Below, one piece after another: positions 13,610 to 21,826 of a stretch of DNA of 42,160 nucleotides. Made by a program: the position numbers and the translations under genes. The DNA comes from Nitrospirota bacterium (lineage in GTDB: Bacteria > NPL-UPA2 > JAADIA01). The notes beneath the pieces were generated by a model. The model was given only the letters and a program-made list of their open reading frames with translations, was not told where the DNA came from and ran no database searches. The stretch lies in NCBI GenBank assembly GCA_013151555.1, contig JAADIA010000097.1:1-42160 (forward strand), in the 5' to 3' direction. How positions within the stretch are numbered: the first letter of the stretch is position 1; each line of letters opens with the position of its first letter.

Positions 13610-15226
13610 GTGAGGAAACCTTTAAATGAGAAGGGAGTTATTCTCATCGTCGCTATGCTCTTCGTTGCCCTTTCCTTCGCATTCATAGCCGGGGCAATAA
13701 AGTGGACAAATAACGAAGCTAAGTTGACCAAGAAGCGTAACGAATCCATCAAGGCTTTCTACGCCGCTGAAGCCGGGGCCGAGCAAGCTCTCTTTGAGGT
13801 CCGGGCTCTTTATGCAGGAGGGACAATACCCAGCCAGTCGGCCCTGGATGCTGTTTCTCCTCCGACTATAAGCGGATATACTTTCGATGTTTTTAACGTC
13901 GTTCTCAACGGCAGCTCATTTCAGGGGGCCATCACTTCCGGTCCTTATCAGGGACTGCAGGCTACTATCCAGCCAATCAGGATTACTTCTCAGGCCACCT
14001 CCACCGGTTCTACCCAGGCCCGGGCTAAGGTTATCCAGGATGTGGAAGCCCAGTTTATTTCTGTTTTTCAGTTTGGCGTCTTTTACGAAGAAGACCTGGA
14101 GGTAGAGCCGGGTCCTACGATGAACTTTGCCGGACCTGTCCATGCCAACGGGGATATCTATTTAGGGGCGGGAAGCCAGCTTAATTTCGATTCTTACCTT
14201 ACTTCGGCCGGGGACATTTTCCATGACCGGAAAGACAACCCGGGTAATGGAGCTAATGGAGCCGTCCTTATCAACGATAACAATGGCGACCCCCAGGATA
14301 TGAACCAGTCCGGCGTCTGGCTGGACAGCACTCAATCGAACTGGGCTACAGAGTCTCAAACGAGATGGGGAGGAATGGTCAAGAGCAAGGTTCATGGAAT
14401 TGCTCCCCTGACTTTGCCCATATTTCCTGCTGATCCCCACGATATAATTGAACGGGCAAACGCCGGAGATCCCCCCCAGATAGCCGCGGCCAAGTATGAG
14501 AATAAAGCCGGCCTAAAAGTTGTTGACGGGATAGCTACAGATGGAAACGGCAATCCGGTCACCTTAGCTCCGGGGATAGTAACCAACGATCTCCTTTACA
14601 ATTACCGGGAAGGAGACTGGATTAACATTACCTCGATAGATATCGAGACCTTAAGGACAAGTGGTCAATATCCGGCAAATGGGATTCTTTATGTCTCTCA
14701 ATCCGGCTCGAACCAAGCTGTTCGATTGGTTAATGGTTCCCAGCTTCCCCCTAATGGGTTAACCGTAGCCTCTGATAACTCCATCTATATCCAGGGAGAT
14801 TATAACACCGTGAATAAGCAACCGGCCAGCATAGCCGGGGATGCATTTGATGTTCTCTCCAATAATTGGGATGATGCCAACAGTGCCAAATCTTTATCCA
14901 GCCGGCGGGCTACCGCCACTACCATCAATACAGCTGTAATGACCGGAAATACCGATACCGTAGCTAGTTCTTACAACGGAGGTTTAGAAAACCTGCCTCG
15001 ATTTCTGGAAGATTGGTCGGGAGGCACTACCTTTACCTATAGCGGAGCGATAGTAGATCTCTGGAATAGCGAACAGGCTACCGGACGGTGGTTCTATGGA
15101 GGTAATTTCTACAAGGCCCCTGTTCGCAACTGGGGTTACGATACCATGTTCAGCGACCCTACAAATATGCCCCCCGGGACTCCTTCAGTCCAGGCTGTCC
15201 AAAGGATCCGGTGGAGTCAGCAATGA
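13610..15226 (+). CDS. Large PilX-like minor pilin with extended exoplasmic domain
   Basis: The start is a GTG with AGGGGG 7 nt upstream. The leader RKPLNEKG is followed by VILIVAMLFVALSFAFIAGA, the PilX N-terminal type, which lacks Glu at +5, and then by IKAFYAAEAGAEQALFEVR, a PilX signature. The remaining ~450 residues are far longer than classical PilX (about 150-200). They are rich in Gly, Asn, Asp and Thr, with MNFAGPVHANGDIYLGAGSQLNF and SIYIQGDYNTVNK stretches resembling stacked beta turns of large PilX/DUF4900-type proteins. It may act as a tip-associated adhesin-like pilin; that is inferred. It follows pilW by 18 bases. Confidence 0.82.
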   Translation: MRKPLNEKGVILIVAMLFVALSFAFIAGAIKWTNNEAKLTKKRNESIKAFYAAEAGAEQALFEVRALYAGGTIPSQSALDAVSPPTISGYTFDVFNVVLNGSSFQGAITSGPYQGLQATIQPIRITSQATSTGSTQARAKVIQDVEAQFISVFQFGVFYEEDLEVEPGPTMNFAGPVHANGDIYLGAGSQLNFDSYLTSAGDIFHDRKDNPGNGANGAVLINDNNGDPQDMNQSGVWLDSTQSNWATESQTRWGGMVKSKVHGIAPLTLPIFPADPHDIIERANAGDPPQIAAAKYENKAGLKVVDGIATDGNGNPVTLAPGIVTNDLLYNYREGDWINITSIDIETLRTSGQYPANGILYVSQSGSNQAVRLVNGSQLPPNGLTVASDNSIYIQGDYNTVNKQPASIAGDAFDVLSNNWDDANSAKSLSSRRATATTINTAVMTGNTDTVASSYNGGLENLPRFLEDWSGGTTFTYSGAIVDLWNSEQATGRWFYGGNFYKAPVRNWGYDTMFSDPTNMPPGTPSVQAVQRIRWSQQ

Positions 15227-15249
15227 GTCAATAATTGCGGAGGACATTT

Positions 15250-15825
15250 ATGATGACAGTTAAAAAAAGATTTTCTTTGGGGATAGGATTGTTGACCTTA
15301 TTCCTCTTAAATATTTTTTATAACGGGTTAAGGGCAATGACCGTTAAAGAAGAAACGATAACCGGTGATGGCGGGGCCCATACAATATATACTTATTATG
15401 ACAAAAACCAGGCTTTTCGCCTCGTTCCTCCCCCTGGCTGGGAAGTGAATACCAACCCCGGCCGGGGCTTAAATCTTCTTTTTAGCGCTCCCGGGGGAAG
15501 CAAAGCCAAAATAAGCCTTGCCAGCCGGGCAGTAGACTTCTCCCGGATCACCAAGGAGAAAAGAGAGGAATTGCAAGAGAGCCTGGGCAAAAGGTGGACA
15601 GATTACCGGATTGTCTCAGAAACAGAATGTATCGTTGATGGAGAAAAAGGATATGCCTTGAGGGGACGGTTTAACGAAAGAGGGTATAAGTTCAAGGCCG
15701 AAAGTATCTTCTTTATCAGGAACAGTAAGCTCTACGAGATAGTATACACAGCTCCATCGGATATTTATGATAAATACCTTCCTGTCCTTAAAATATGCCG
15801 GATTACCTTTCAAAGCCTGCGTTAA
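15250..15825 (+). CDS. Exported PsbP/DcrB-like protein of unknown function
   Basis: The ATG at 15250 is chosen because GCGGAGG lies 6 nt upstream; an in-frame TTG at 15235 overlaps that site. An N-terminal hydrophobic segment (LGIGLLTLFLLNIFYNGLRA) looks like a signal peptide or anchor. The rest has FRLVPPPGWEVNTN, ISLASRAVDF, SETECIVDGEKGYALRGRF and FFIRNSKLYEIVYTAP...FQSLR. This is the alternating pattern of PsbP/Mog1/DcrB-fold proteins, where a Pro-Pro-x-Gly-Trp motif opens the domain. It is 23 bases after the PilX-like gene and presumably co-transcribed, so a periplasmic accessory role for the pilus is possible. The fold assignment is by pattern only. Confidence 0.6.
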   Translation: MMTVKKRFSLGIGLLTLFLLNIFYNGLRAMTVKEETITGDGGAHTIYTYYDKNQAFRLVPPPGWEVNTNPGRGLNLLFSAPGGSKAKISLASRAVDFSRITKEKREELQESLGKRWTDYRIVSETECIVDGEKGYALRGRFNERGYKFKAESIFFIRNSKLYEIVYTAPSDIYDKYLPVLKICRITFQSLR

Positions 15826-15901
15826 AACATTCGCTTTCCTGAATTTTTACTCTTGCCGGGAAAACAGGCTTTAAGAAAGGTAGAAATAAAACGCAGGTAG
15901 T

Positions 15902-15973
15902 GAATCTCCCCGCCCTGAAGGGCGGACATCTAATAAGGATGCCATTCATCCCCGCCTTAAAAAGGGGAGATTC
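15902..15973. repeat. Inverted repeat covering the ribosome site of the next gene
   Basis: Perfect 10-base arms, gaatctcccc (15902-15911) and ggggagattc (15964-15973), enclose a smaller gccct-gaag-ggcgg hairpin and a ccccgcc segment. The right arm contains the GGGGAGA ribosome site for the gene at 15980. The shape resembles the palindromic ends of IS200/IS605-type elements, but no transposase or TnpB is present. Confidence 0.7.
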
Positions 15974-15979
15974 TGGCAG

Positions 15980-18025
15980 ATGTTTATAAAAATGAGACTT
16001 TTGAAGAAACAAGGAGATATTCTTCTCCTCATTGTTATCTCTTTCCTGGTCTATGCTAATTCTCTCTCCAATTCCTTCGTCTGGGACGACCAGGCTGTAG
16101 TAGCCGAAAATGCCTTCGTTAGACAAGGAAATAATATAGCTCTTATATTCTCCCCGGATTATTTCTATGTCTCAGGAGAAATGACTTATCGTCCCCTGGT
16201 TACTTTATCTTACTTTATGGATTATGCCATCTGGAAACTTAAGCCCTTCGGCTTCCACCTAACCAATCTTCTCCTCCATACTTTGAACGGAATCCTCATC
16301 TATCTCCTCCTTCGTCTCATGAACGAGGTCTCTATAAAACTAAAGGCGGGAAGAGCATTGTCTCTCCTCACCGCAATAATCTTTCTCATTCACCCTATCA
16401 ATACCGAGGCCGTTAATGTTATCTCCTTCCGGGAAGACCTTTTGACGCTCTTCTTCTTTCTTTTATCTTTTATCTTCTTTATCCAGGCAGACAGAAAAGA
16501 AAACCGTTCCGGCATTTTTTATCTAAGCTCTCTCTTTGCTTATCTCTTAGCTCTCTTTTCCAAGGAAATGGCGATAACTTTGCCGATTATCCTCTTGCTC
16601 TACGACATCCACTCTTCCCCGAAAGAGACCGGAGAACGGTTCTATCCCAGACTAATTAAGGCCTTCAAGAGTAAAAGGAAGCCCTACCTGGGATACCTTC
16701 TGGTCACTGCTTTCTACCTCTGGATAAGGTTCCAACTTCTTCATAACGTTCAGGAAAAGTTAGTTGCCTATCCGGGAGGAAGTTTCTATACCAACATCCT
16801 GACTATGTCCCGGGTGATGGTGGGCTATCTCAAACTTCTTATCTTCCCCCTTAATCTCAATGCCGACCATCTCATCTCTCCCTCTTTATCCTTAGGGGAA
16901 GGGTCGGTTATCCTCTCCTTGCTTCTGCTCATCTTCCTCTTTGTAATAATCTTCAGGAAAATTATCCCTTCGGGAGGCATCCCTTCCTTAGCCGTATTCT
17001 GGCTCCTGATCACCATCCTTCCCGTCTCTAATCTTATCCCTCTTGGCAACATCATGGCGGAGAGATATCTCTACCTACCCTCCGTGGGTTTCTCTCTCCT
17101 TTTGGCCGCTGCTTTAGTCAGGCTCCTTCCTTTCAAGAAGCTCGCCATCCCTCTTATTATCCTCCTTCTTGCTTTCTACTCCCTGAATACCATCCGGCGA
17201 AATTCCGTCTGGAAGAACAACTTCACCCTCTGGTCCTATACCGTCAGGCAATCACCCCTTAATCCCCGGGTTCATACTAACCTGGGCCTGGCTTACTACC
17301 GGAAAGGTAACATTGCCCGGGCGGAAAAAGAATATCGGCAGGCTATAGGACTGGATAAACGACAAGTTAAGGCTTATAACAACCTCGGCCTTCTCTATTA
17401 TGAAAAGGAGAAGTATACCCAGGCTATAAAAGAATACAAGAAAGCCCTTGACATAGAACCCTCTTTTTCCACCGCCTATTATAACTTAGGACTAGTTTAC
17501 CGGAAGAAAGGAGAAGAGGATAAGGCCTTGAGAGCTTTCAAGAAAGCTCTTCAGGTGAATCCTTATGAGGCCGGAGCCTACTACTACCTGGGAATCTATT
17601 ACGCGGAGAAAGGGCAAACAGATAAGGCTCTGGAGAATTATCGAAAGACCGTTGAGTTAAACCCTAACCATTTTGATGCCCGGAATAACTTAGGATTACT
17701 TTATACCCGGGAAGGAAAGTATCGGGAAGCGGAAAGCGAATACTTAGCCGCTATCGGGGCTCATCCTCCCAACTGTCCCCATCATCCTATTTACCTCGCC
17801 CATTATAATTTAGCCAACCTCTATAATATGACCGGCCGTTATCCAAAGGCCATCAAACAATACAAGACTGCCCTCCGTCTCAATCCCAACCAGAGCCAGG
17901 CTCATAACAATCTGGGAGTGGCCTATGCTCAGATGAAGATGTTTGAGGAAGCCAGACAAGAATGGCGTAAGGCTCTGGAACTCGATCCCAAGAGTATCTC
18001 CGCCCAAGAGAATCTGAAGAAATAA
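15980..18025 (+). CDS. TMTC-like membrane glycosyltransferase with C-terminal TPR repeats
   Basis: The first ~410 residues form a multi-pass GT-C-type membrane domain. The first loop has NSLSNSFVWDDQAVV, with the acidic pair expected of lipid-sugar-dependent glycosyltransferases, followed by TYRPLVTLSYFMDY, FHLTNLLLHTLNGILIYLLL and a later GNIMAERYLYLPSVGFSLLL. About seven to eight TPR units follow (residues ~425-680; for example VHTNLGLAYYRKGNIARAEKEY, then AYNNLGLLYYEKEKYTQAI). Bacterial homologues of TMTC O-mannosyltransferases have this layout. GGGGAGA lies 9 nt before the ATG, inside an inverted repeat. As the last gene behind pilins and minor pilins it may glycosylate exported pilus proteins; that is inferred. 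Confidence 0.8.
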   Translation: MFIKMRLLKKQGDILLLIVISFLVYANSLSNSFVWDDQAVVAENAFVRQGNNIALIFSPDYFYVSGEMTYRPLVTLSYFMDYAIWKLKPFGFHLTNLLLHTLNGILIYLLLRLMNEVSIKLKAGRALSLLTAIIFLIHPINTEAVNVISFREDLLTLFFFLLSFIFFIQADRKENRSGIFYLSSLFAYLLALFSKEMAITLPIILLLYDIHSSPKETGERFYPRLIKAFKSKRKPYLGYLLVTAFYLWIRFQLLHNVQEKLVAYPGGSFYTNILTMSRVMVGYLKLLIFPLNLNADHLISPSLSLGEGSVILSLLLLIFLFVIIFRKIIPSGGIPSLAVFWLLITILPVSNLIPLGNIMAERYLYLPSVGFSLLLAAALVRLLPFKKLAIPLIILLLAFYSLNTIRRNSVWKNNFTLWSYTVRQSPLNPRVHTNLGLAYYRKGNIARAEKEYRQAIGLDKRQVKAYNNLGLLYYEKEKYTQAIKEYKKALDIEPSFSTAYYNLGLVYRKKGEEDKALRAFKKALQVNPYEAGAYYYLGIYYAEKGQTDKALENYRKTVELNPNHFDARNNLGLLYTREGKYREAESEYLAAIGAHPPNCPHHPIYLAHYNLANLYNMTGRYPKAIKQYKTALRLNPNQSQAHNNLGVAYAQMKMFEEARQEWRKALELDPKSISAQENLKK

Positions 18026-18076
18026 AGAAAAAGAAGGAAGCTTCAGTAATTAGTAAAGTTCGATACTTTCCTATAC

Positions 18077-18111
18077 AAAAAAAGGGACGGGAATTAATAT
18101 CTCTCCCGTCC
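18077..18111 (-). terminator. Rho-independent terminator of the second pilin gene
   Basis: Read on the minus strand, GGACGGGA, an 11-base loop and TCCCGTCC are followed by CTTTTTTT. The hairpin lies 27 bases after the pilin stop codon. Only the minus orientation has the T tract. Confidence 0.88.
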
Positions 18112-18137
18112 ATATTCTGTCTTGCAAGTAGGCTACT

Positions 18138-18518
18138 CTACTGAGTGCCTGCTGCCGTGGCGCTGGGATGCCCTGAGGTGCTACAGTAAGAGGTAGGCAC
18201 CTGAGTGGTTCCATTGATAGTCAAACTGTAAGTTCCCCCTGTAGCACAGTTTGGCCATTTCTTAAGATAGTTGGTGGGACCTACCAACCGGCTACTTAGC
18301 TGAGTGGCCGTCACTCCCGTATCTGAGGTTACCTCAACATCATTCTCCATCATATAACTTTCATAGGCTCTGGCTATCTGGATCAGGTTGGCTCCACAAG
18401 CACCTATTCTGGCGCGATTTCTATACTTGACAAAGTTGGGGATAGCAATAGCGGCCAGAAGAGCAATGATAGCCACAACAATCATAATCTCAATCAAGGT
18501 AAAACCTTTTTTATTCAA
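18138..18518 (-). CDS. pilA: Type IV pilin-like protein (second, probable major pilin)
   Basis: The 126-residue product is MNKKG followed by FTLIEIMIVVAIIALLAAIA and IPNFVKYRNRAR, a textbook type IVa prepilin with Phe +1 and Glu +5. The small globular domain has cysteines in GACGANL, WPNCATGGTYSL and SYCSTSGH. The start must be TTG at 18518: the frame is closed by TGA just upstream and no ATG is available; GGGGGTG lies upstream of it. It has its own promoter at 18645-18673 and a strong terminator at 18077-18111. It could therefore be expressed separately and highly, which favours it as the major pilin. pilC lies just upstream on the same strand. Confidence 0.9.
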   Translation of the reverse strand: MNKKGFTLIEIMIVVAIIALLAAIAIPNFVKYRNRARIGACGANLIQIARAYESYMMENDVEVTSDTGVTATQLSSRLVGPTNYLKKWPNCATGGTYSLTINGTTQVPTSYCSTSGHPSATAAGTQ

Positions 18519-18644
18519 TTCCCATCACCCCCTTCCCTAACCTTCAGTTTCCTCTTCAATGGTTTTCTATCCGTAAGTTTCATATCAATTATGGATAACT
18601 AAGAATTTAAGACTTGAACCCTTAGCGTCTCCTTTCCGTATTTA

Positions 18645-18673
18645 AGTATACCTCCATTAGAAAAAGAAGTCAA
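18645..18673 (-). promoter_or_regulatory. Promoter of the second pilin gene
   Basis: On the minus strand, TTGACT (18673-18668), a 17-base spacer and TATACT (18650-18645) lie about 127 bases before the pilin start, just downstream of the pilC stop. The spacer ends CTAATGGAGG, similar to the promoters at 11725 and 25719. No sigma-54 -24/-12 element was found. Confidence 0.75.
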
Positions 18674-18689
18674 GGAACAGGAAAACTTC

Positions 18690-19904
18690 CTACATCTGAA
18701 CCAGTTCGCCCATTTTGAATATAGGCAGGAAAATAGCTAAAACGATACTTCCAATAACTACTCCCAGGAATACGATAATAAAGGGCTCGATCATAGAGGT
18801 CAACCCCGAGACGGCTGTATTCACCTGGTCATCGTAGAAATCCGATATCTTGCTGAGCATCTCTTCCAACTTCCCGGTTTGCTCTCCCACCCCGATCATC
18901 CGGACGACCATAGCAGGGAAAATGCCGCTCTCCTTCAAGGGGGCCGTAATGCTTTCTCCTTCACGAATGCTCGACCGCACCTTATCGATAGCCTCTTCCA
19001 CCACTTTGTTTCCCGAGGTAACAGCCACAATCTCCAAAGAACTCAGAATAGGCACCCCACTTTTAAGTAAGGTGGAAAGAGTCCGGGAAAACTTGGAGAT
19101 GGCTACTTTTTGAAGGAGACTTCCAAATATGGGAAGCTTCAGAGTAAGTCTATCAAATCTCACCCTCCCCTTATCCGTTTTAATATAACGGCGAAGGATA
19201 TATATCCCTACCCCGAATGCCCCCAGTCCATACAGAAAGTATTGTTTCATCCATTTGCTTACATTGATTAAAATCTGGGTAGGCGCAGGGAGCTGGCCTC
19301 CAAAGTCGGCAAAGATAGATTCGAAGGAAGGAACGACTACTATCATCATGAATAAGACAATCAAGAAAGCCACAGACACTATGACCGCTGGATATACCAG
19401 AGCAGACTTTACCTTTCTCTTCAGGGAAATGCTGGCCTCTAAGTAACTGGATATACGGTCTAAAATCTCATCCAGCATACCGCCGGCTTCTCCGGCTTTC
19501 ACTAAATTTACAAATAAGCCGGAAAATGCCCGGGGATGCTTGGCCAAAGCCTCGGATAAGTTACCCCCTCCCTCCACATCCTTTTCTACTTCCTTGACTA
19601 TGTTTCCCAGTCCACCTTTCTCTATCTGTTCCCCTAACACATTGAGACTCTGAATCAGGGGTAGCCCGGCTTCGACCATGGTAGCTAACTGCCGGCTGAA
19701 GATAACCAAATCCTCGCCCTTTACTTTCCCGCCTCCTTTTCTCCCTCTAAAAAGAGGTCCCCGGACTTTTTTTTTCTCTACGGAAATAACTATCAGCCCA
19801 TCCTGGCGCAGTTTATTAACTAAATCCTTCTCGCTATCTATCTCTAAACATCCCTGAAGCGTGCGTCCATCAGCATCCTTGGCCCGGTACTCATATAAAG
19901 GCAT
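18690..19904 (-). CDS. pilC: Pilus inner-membrane platform protein PilC
   Basis: PilC is the GspF-family platform on which PilB and PilT act. The 404 residues match the family. The protein starts MPLYEYRAKDADGRTLQG and has two T2SSF cytoplasmic domains: about 66-190 with FSRQLATMVEAGLPLIQSL and FVNLVKAGEAGGMLDEIL, and about 265-390 with FSRTLSTLLKSGVPILSSLEI and MIGVGEQTGKLEEMLSKI. Transmembrane helices lie near 168-190, 217-236 and 376-398. It lies downstream of the two pilB genes and upstream of the second pilin on the same strand. Confidence 0.96.
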   Translation of the reverse strand: MPLYEYRAKDADGRTLQGCLEIDSEKDLVNKLRQDGLIVISVEKKKVRGPLFRGRKGGGKVKGEDLVIFSRQLATMVEAGLPLIQSLNVLGEQIEKGGLGNIVKEVEKDVEGGGNLSEALAKHPRAFSGLFVNLVKAGEAGGMLDEILDRISSYLEASISLKRKVKSALVYPAVIVSVAFLIVLFMMIVVVPSFESIFADFGGQLPAPTQILINVSKWMKQYFLYGLGAFGVGIYILRRYIKTDKGRVRFDRLTLKLPIFGSLLQKVAISKFSRTLSTLLKSGVPILSSLEIVAVTSGNKVVEEAIDKVRSSIREGESITAPLKESGIFPAMVVRMIGVGEQTGKLEEMLSKISDFYDDQVNTAVSGLTSMIEPFIIVFLGVVIGSIVLAIFLPIFKMGELVQM

Positions 19905-19963
19905 GCGTTAGTCCTCATTCTCTCTTGCGAAATCAGGTTCTATTCCCGTATTAAACTTTCAGA

Positions 19964-20122
19964 AATCATAATACAAACCATAATTACAGATTACAAATTA
20001 CAATAGACAAATCACAAACAAATTCCAATTACAAATGACCGAAATTACAAATGGATGTTTGGGTCATTGTAATTTTGATATTGTATATTGTTTGTAATTT
20101 GTGGTTTGTATATTGTGATTTA
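19964..20122. repeat. Intergenic inverted repeat of the ACAAATTACAA type
   Basis: The pilB-pilC gap is filled by aaatcataatacaaaccata and related words on the left and ttgtaatttgtggtttgtat and related words on the right, which are complementary over most of their length. The same family lies at 5911-6032. Confidence 0.7.
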
Positions 20123-20131
20123 TTTCCTTTG

Positions 20132-21823
20132 CTAATCTGAAGTAACTCTCAAGACCTCCTCAAGGGAGGTTATCCCGGACTTTATTTTTTCTATCCCATT
20201 CTCCTGCAAAGTCTTCATTCCCGCTTTCCGGGCAGCTTCTTTGATTCTATCGGCCGATGCTCCCTCAATCACCAAATTACTTATCTCTTCGTTCATCTCC
20301 AAAACCTCCAGGATAGCCACCCGACCAAAATAACCGGTCTTGCTGCAATTCCGGCAACCTTTCCCCCGAAAAATGAGGGAGTTCTTCAGTCCCATTCTTT
20401 CCCGGACTTCGGCCGGAACCTCATGGACCTCTTTGCACCGGGGACATATCTTCCGGACCAACCTTTGAGCAGCTACCATGATAATCGAAGAGGAAATGAG
20501 AAAGGGTTCCATACCCATATCCATCAGCCGGGTCATTGCTCCCGGAGCATCGTTAGTGTGCAGAGTACTGAAGATAATCTGTCCCGTTAAAGCTGCCTTG
20601 ATAGCAATATCGGCCGTTTCCTTATCCCTTATCTCTCCAATCATAATGACATCCGGGCTCTGACGGAGAAGCGAGCGCAGACCGTTGGCAAAGGTTAAAC
20701 CAATCTCCGGTTTAACCTGAACCTGAGTTAATCCTTCCACCTGATATTCGACAGGGTCCTCGATGGTTATAATATTTCTATCCGGCGTATTAAGTTGATT
20801 TAATACAGAGTAAAGCGTAGTCGATTTTCCGCTTCCCGTAGGACCGGTGACCAGAATCATCCCGTAAGGTCTGGCCATGGACTCTTGAAACTTTCTTGTG
20901 GTATCCGGCTCAAAACCCAACTTATCCAGTCCAATGTTGAGATTATCCTTATCCAGAGCGCGGAGCACTATTTTCTCTCCGAACCCAATAGGAAGTAAAG
21001 AAACCCGATAGTCAATTTCTTTACCCTGCAATCTGACCTTGAATCGCCCGTCCTGAGGCACCCGGTGTTCGGCAATATCCAGACCGGCCATAATTTTCAG
21101 GCGGGCAATGATGGCTCCCTGCATCTGCTTGGGAGGAGAAACAATCTCCTGCAAAACCCCATCTACCCGACAACGCACCCTTAAAGAATTCCGGTAAGGT
21201 TCAACATGAATATCACTGGCCCTTCTCTTCAGAGCCTCCATCAAGATCAAATTTACCACCTTGATGACGGGGACTTCTTCTGTCTCTGTTAAAAGCTCTA
21301 AAAAACCGGCCTCTTTCTCTCTCCTCATCACCTGAAGGTCCGGATCTTCAACCTCCTCAAAAATTTTGTCCATGCTGGTCTTAGAGCCATAATACCGGTC
21401 AAGGGCATCCTTGATATCCCTCTCTGTGCTGATCACCGGTTCTATTTTATAACCCGTGATCATTTTAATATCATCTATAGCAAAAACATTAAGAGGGTCT
21501 GCCATGGCTGCAGTGAGAAACCGGCCCAGGCAAGAAACAGGAAACAGGTGATAATACCGGGCCATCGATTCGGGAACGATATTAACTACCTTAGGATCCA
21601 CCTGATACCTGGTCAGGTTTATAGGAGGAATCCCTAATTCCTTTCCCAAACAGGCTATGAGATCATCTTCCCGGACATAACCTTTTTCGACCAGAATATG
21701 ACTCAGGCGATGGCCCTCTTGACGCTGGATAGCAAGAGCCTGCCCTAACTCCTCTTTAGTCAGAAGCTTTCCTTCAACGAGAATATCATTCAGTCTTTTT
21801 TTCGGAGATTTAAGTATGGCCAT
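20132..21823 (-). CDS. pilB: Type IV pilus extension ATPase PilB (copy 1)
   Basis: PilB powers pilus assembly. The order is an N-terminal MshEN-type domain (about 1-140: RLNDILVEGKLLTKEELGQAL, then LSHILVEKGYVREDDLIACL), an N2 region (about 185-300) and the ATPase domain. The ATPase domain carries Walker A GPTGSGKSTT (~327), the Asp box TIEDPVEYQVEG, Walker B SPDVIMIGEIRD and the His box TLHTNDAPG. A zinc-binding set of cysteines (CPRC, then CRNC) follows near 460-505. Its 563 residues are normal. The gene follows the second pilB by only 3 bases, so the two are co-translated. Either copy could be the main motor; intact motifs give no reason to call either inactive. Confidence 0.95.
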   Translation of the reverse strand: MAILKSPKKRLNDILVEGKLLTKEELGQALAIQRQEGHRLSHILVEKGYVREDDLIACLGKELGIPPINLTRYQVDPKVVNIVPESMARYYHLFPVSCLGRFLTAAMADPLNVFAIDDIKMITGYKIEPVISTERDIKDALDRYYGSKTSMDKIFEEVEDPDLQVMRREKEAGFLELLTETEEVPVIKVVNLILMEALKRRASDIHVEPYRNSLRVRCRVDGVLQEIVSPPKQMQGAIIARLKIMAGLDIAEHRVPQDGRFKVRLQGKEIDYRVSLLPIGFGEKIVLRALDKDNLNIGLDKLGFEPDTTRKFQESMARPYGMILVTGPTGSGKSTTLYSVLNQLNTPDRNIITIEDPVEYQVEGLTQVQVKPEIGLTFANGLRSLLRQSPDVIMIGEIRDKETADIAIKAALTGQIIFSTLHTNDAPGAMTRLMDMGMEPFLISSSIIMVAAQRLVRKICPRCKEVHEVPAEVRERMGLKNSLIFRGKGCRNCSKTGYFGRVAILEVLEMNEEISNLVIEGASADRIKEAARKAGMKTLQENGIEKIKSGITSLEEVLRVTSD

Positions 21824-21826
21824 CTT

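Noticed and set aside
15902-15973. A complete IS200/IS605 insertion sequence
   Set aside because: Only a palindrome resembling the ends is present; no TnpA or TnpB reading frame is nearby.
18519-18690. Sigma-54 promoter for the second pilin
   Set aside because: No TGGCAC-N5-TTGCA-type element was seen; a good sigma-70-type promoter is present instead.
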